From IMG/VR virus record IMGVR_UViG_3300046514_000119, positions 1 to 24,983 of that record: DNA of 24,983 nt, one strand, 5' to 3'. The DNA is from a virus. This document shows positions 22,571-24,983 of this stretch, in pieces (position 1 is the first letter of the stretch; the number at the start of each line of letters is the position of its first letter). Below the pieces are notes generated by a model, which was given only the letters and a program-made list of their open reading frames with translations, ran no database searches and was not told the DNA's origin. Position numbers and translations under genes: made by a program.

Positions 22571-24292
22571 ATGTCACAATTCCAGATGTACGAATTTGTC
22601 GCGGCGGATGTCACAACGCCGCCGAACGGCGCGGTCATGTTGTTTATCGACGCCGACTCGGGCTATCCCGCGTTCAAGGATTCGACCGGCGCGGTGTTCA
22701 TCCTCACGAGCGCGGCCCTGACCGCTCTTGCCGCCGTCAGCGGCGCCGCCGATACCGTCGCGTACTTCACGGGCGCCAGCACGGCCTCGACGACGGCCCT
22801 CACGACGTACGGCCGGACACTCATCGGGCAAGTCAACGCCGCCGCCGCGCGGTCAGCGCTGGGGCTCGCGATCGGGACCGACGTACAGGCATGGGACGCC
22901 GAGCTGGCGGCGATCGCGGCGCTCGTCTCGGCCGCCAACAAGATCATCCTGTTCACGGGCTCGGGGACGGCCTCGCTGCTCGACTACTCGACGAGTAGTG
23001 CGCTGGGGACGAGCGATACGACGCTCGTGAGCCAGCACGCCATCAAAGACGCGATCAGCGCGGCGGTCGCTGGGCTCTCGTGGAAGCAAGCGGTACGCGC
23101 CGCGACGACGGGTGCCGGCACGCTCGCGACGTCGTTCGAGAACGGCGACACGATCGACGGCGTGACGCTCGCGACGGGCGACCGGATTCTCATCAAGAAT
23201 CAGTCAGCGGGCGCGGAGAACGGTATTTACGTCGTCGCCGCGAGTGGCGCGCCGAGCAGGGCCACCGACGCCGACTCAGGTGCGGAGATGGTGAACGCCT
23301 CCGTGTACGTCTCAGAAGGCACGGTGAACGCCGACACGCAGTGGACGTGCACCGCGAACGCCACGATCACCCTCGGCTCGACGTCGCTTGTCTTTAGTCA
23401 ACTCTCAACTGGTGGAGCGCCAAGCGGCGCGGCCGGCGGGGATCTCTCCGGCACGTATCCGAATCCGACCGTCGCGACCGTCGATGGTGCAGCGGTGCAA
23501 TCCGGAACGGTGCCGGCGGCGCGCCTCGGCTCCGGCTCTCCTGGCAGCACAACGTTTCTGCGCGGAGACGGCGCATGGGCGTCTATCGTCGGCGGTGGCG
23601 CTGGTTCGACAACGCCGGGCTGGCTGGCGGATCATCCCGATAACGAACCGGCCTCACCGAACGTGGCCGATGACGAGTTCGGTGGCACGCTCTACGCCGC
23701 CGAAACGTCGCTTGATACGGGCGGCACGCGGTTCACGAGCGCGACCGCTTGGGCGTGGGTGAACCAAGGTACCGCGACGGCGGTCCTCGCGGGCGGCGTG
23801 CTGCGACTCAAGTCGCTCGCGCATAGCGGCAACGATATCAAGATGATCATGCAGACGATCCCCGCTGGGACGTGGCGCTATCGGGCGAAGGTGAGCCATA
23901 TCGCGTTCGGGGCGACCGCCTCGATGGCCGTGCAAATGGTGCTGCGCCAGTCGAGTTCGGGAAAGCTTACGGCGATCAATCTCTACTACTCGGGGAATTA
24001 CAACCTGAGCGTGAGCAACTATACCGATCCGACGACCTATAGCGCGGACGTCGTTTCACCGACCGCCGCCGCCAAACCGAGCGGCTGGTATTTGGAGATT
24101 GAAAACGACGGCACGAACTACATCTACCGCGCGAGCCCTGACGGTTTCGCGTACTTCACGCTCGGCACGCAGGTAAAGACCGCCTTTCTCACGACGACCG
24201 GCGCGGATCAAATCGGCATCGCGGCGGATTCCAATAACGGATCGTCCCGCGACCTCGTGGCGCAGTGCGAGTGGTTCCGGCGCGTCGCGTGA
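22571..24292 (+). CDS. Tail fibre protein
   Basis: This is a 573-residue modular fibre for host attachment. Residues 1-50 form a virion-attachment-like beta domain (F-I-D-A-D-S-G-Y-P-A-F-K-D). Residues 60-118 carry fibre repeats ending A-L-G-L-A-I-G-T-D-V-Q-A-W-D-A-E-L. Residues 170-278 form a well-known tail-fibre domain (W-K-Q-A-V-R-A-A-T-T, I-D-G-V-T-L-A-T-G-D-R-I-L-I-K-N-Q, A-E-N-G-I-Y-V-V). G-G-D-L-S-G-T-Y-P-N-P-T (289-300) and T-F-L-R-G-D-G-A-W-A-S (328-338) are further fibre hallmarks. The C-terminal 220 residues look like a beta sandwich and would be the receptor-binding head. The gene ends in a GTGA overlap with a mini-ORF. Confidence 0.92.
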   Translation: MSQFQMYEFVAADVTTPPNGAVMLFIDADSGYPAFKDSTGAVFILTSAALTALAAVSGAADTVAYFTGASTASTTALTTYGRTLIGQVNAAAARSALGLAIGTDVQAWDAELAAIAALVSAANKIILFTGSGTASLLDYSTSSALGTSDTTLVSQHAIKDAISAAVAGLSWKQAVRAATTGAGTLATSFENGDTIDGVTLATGDRILIKNQSAGAENGIYVVAASGAPSRATDADSGAEMVNASVYVSEGTVNADTQWTCTANATITLGSTSLVFSQLSTGGAPSGAAGGDLSGTYPNPTVATVDGAAVQSGTVPAARLGSGSPGSTTFLRGDGAWASIVGGGAGSTTPGWLADHPDNEPASPNVADDEFGGTLYAAETSLDTGGTRFTSATAWAWVNQGTATAVLAGGVLRLKSLAHSGNDIKMIMQTIPAGTWRYRAKVSHIAFGATASMAVQMVLRQSSSGKLTAINLYYSGNYNLSVSNYTDPTTYSADVVSPTAAAKPSGWYLEIENDGTNYIYRASPDGFAYFTLGTQVKTAFLTTTGADQIGIAADSNNGSSRDLVAQCEWFRRVA

Positions 24293-24417
24293 ACGAGCAG
24301 ACGGGCGCCATAACCGTCGCCGAGGTGCGCTTCTCGAATATTGCGCGCGCGGTCAGTTACGCGACCGCGACGTATAACAACGTCTCGTCCCCCGGCAGCT
24401 TCTACACCGTCACCTAG
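24289..24417 (+). CDS. Mini-ORF after the fibre gene, 42 aa
   Basis: The GTG start overlaps the fibre stop (GTGA), the junction style used throughout this operon. The peptide (N-E-Q-T-G-A-I-T-V-A-E-V-R-F-S-N, then Y-A-T-A-T-Y-N-N-V-S-S-P and F-Y-T-V-T) is beta-prone and resembles fibre material, not a regulator. It could be a tiny independent tip protein or a piece of fibre cut off by a frameshift. Codon bias agrees with coding, but the short length leaves doubt. Confidence 0.5.
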   Translation: MNEQTGAITVAEVRFSNIARAVSYATATYNNVSSPGSFYTVT

Positions 24418-24441
24418 TCACCTCAGCGTTGTGCTCTCTCT

Positions 24442-24472
24442 CGGCTCGCCTCACGGCGGGCCGTTGTCGTTT
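24442..24472 (+). terminator. Intrinsic terminator after the tail genes
   Basis: CGGCTCGCC (24442-24450) pairs with GGCGGGCCG (24455-24463) with one G-T pair, a TCAC tetraloop, and a T-rich run after the stem (TTGTCGTTT). It lies in the 82-base gap before the first small membrane gene and would end or attenuate virion-gene transcription. Confidence 0.65.
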
Positions 24473-24499
24473 CACTCCTTTTCACCCTCGGAGGTTCGT

Positions 24500-24640
24500 A
24501 TGTCGCTCCTCGATCTCCTCATCGTGCTCGTGTTCTTCGTCCTCGTCGCGCTCGCGAAAATTGCGCTCACGCCCTACAGCCTCGCCGTTCTCGTGCTGCT
24601 CCTCTGCGTCGAGCGAGTGCTGAAGGGTGAACGGCTCTAG
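24500..24640 (+). CDS. Small membrane protein, holin candidate, 46 aa
   Basis: There is a strong ribosome site, GGAGG at 24490-24494, five bases before ATG. The frame is open upstream, but those codons cover the terminator. The peptide is almost all membrane: L-L-D-L-L-I-V-L-V-F-F-V-L-V-A-L-A-K (3-20), a short I-A-L-T-P-Y-S-L link, then A-V-L-V-L-L-L-C-V (28-36), ending in a charged tail (E-R-V-L-K-G-E-R-L). Two short hydrophobic segments plus a charged end, placed directly after the tail genes, suggest a holin or lysis accessory. No similarity proves this, and a membrane protein of another role remains possible. Confidence 0.65.
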   Translation: MSLLDLLIVLVFFVLVALAKIALTPYSLAVLVLLLCVERVLKGERL

Positions 24641-24643
24641 GCC

Positions 24644-24983
24644 GTGGGGTTGGCTCCGGGAACGCCCGACGACGGGTTGCTCTGGGATTTCCTCAAGACC
24701 GCTGGCGGAATGCTCGTCGGCGTGGTCGTCACGATCACCAGTCTCCGCGTGTGGCGGAAAGGCGTGGACGGGAGACTGGCGTCCCAGGAAGCACGACTCG
24801 CGGACCTCAAGAACGACCGCACCGTGGGGCTGATGCAGCTCGAACGGAGGCTGAGCGAGCGCGTGATTGAACTCGAAAACGAGTTCGCGTCGTGGCGCCG
24901 GCAGAACGACCGGCGCCAGATCTTCATCCTCGAAGTCTTGTCGGACATCGCCAACAAGGTCAGCGCCGATCAGCGCATGAAGG
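24644..24983 (+). CDS. Membrane-anchored coiled-coil protein (3' end outside window)
   Basis: From GTG 24644 the frame runs without a stop to the window edge (113 codons seen). After G-L-A-P-G-T-P-D-D-G come one membrane helix (F-L-K-T-A-G-G-M-L-V-G-V-V-V-T-I-T, about 16-32) and R-V-W-R-K-G. A long charged coiled coil follows (R-L-A-S-Q-E-A-R-L-A-D-L-K, L-E-R-R-L-S-E-R-V-I-E-L-E-N-E-F, R-R-Q-N-D-R-R-Q-I-F). One N-terminal anchor plus a coiled coil fits a Rz-like inner-membrane spanin or a T7-type holin, both expected here. It starts three bases after the previous stop. The 3' part and the rest of the lysis cassette are not visible. Confidence 0.65.
   Translation, partial: MGLAPGTPDDGLLWDFLKTAGGMLVGVVVTITSLRVWRKGVDGRLASQEARLADLKNDRTVGLMQLERRLSERVIELENEFASWRRQNDRRQIFILEVLSDIANKVSADQRMK

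Overview
The window is a dense, GC-rich stretch in which every supported gene lies on the + strand. It is the packaging, virion and start of lysis region of a tailed phage with a short tail (podovirus morphology). The capsid side resembles the Bordetella phage BPP-1 type: terminase, GNAT acetyltransferase, head-to-tail connecting portal, Bbp19-like protein, scaffold, capsid and Bbp16-like cement. The tail and core side follows T7 logic: gp11-like gatekeeper, gp12-like nozzle, gp14-, gp15- and gp16-like ejection proteins, then a fibre. I see no integrase, RNA polymerase, tRNA, CRISPR or insertion sequence. GTG starts and 1-4 base stop/start overlaps are frequent. The host is not identifiable. 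The GC-rich codon use and a beta-helix module that recalls secreted proteins of soil bacteria such as Acidobacteria suggest a GC-rich environmental host (inference).

Layout. 2-563: partial PD-(D/E)XK-type nuclease and a stand-alone LuxR-type HTH protein. 656-1233: two small unknown proteins. 1230-3097: small and large terminase. 3122-3735: a hidden 52-residue basic protein and an acetyltransferase. 3735-5831: small protein and portal. 5831-6984: Bbp19-like and a beta-rich protein. 7006-9758: scaffold, major capsid protein, cement and a small head protein, with RNA hairpins before the capsid gene and after the cement gene. 9758-10408: gatekeeper. 10420-15972: an unusual nozzle locus. 15982-22270: four ejection (core) proteins. 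22271-24417: small tail protein, fibre and a mini-ORF. A likely terminator follows at 24442-24472, and then two small membrane proteins (24500 to the window end) that probably open a lysis module.

The most striking feature is the nozzle locus. The gp12-like tail nozzle appears to be encoded in two pieces. The first 1154-codon gene carries the nozzle body and then a proline linker, an Ig-like domain and a pectate-lyase-like beta-helix. A lectin-like gene follows. A third gene carries the missing nozzle C-terminus (the YDG and DHLEG motifs) behind a second proline linker. The two linkers share an in-phase 15-bp repeat, as if a receptor-binding or depolymerase cassette had been inserted at the linker. 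The first nozzle gene also seems to start at ATT. A second oddity is that the major capsid protein begins with a segment that looks like a Sec signal peptide.
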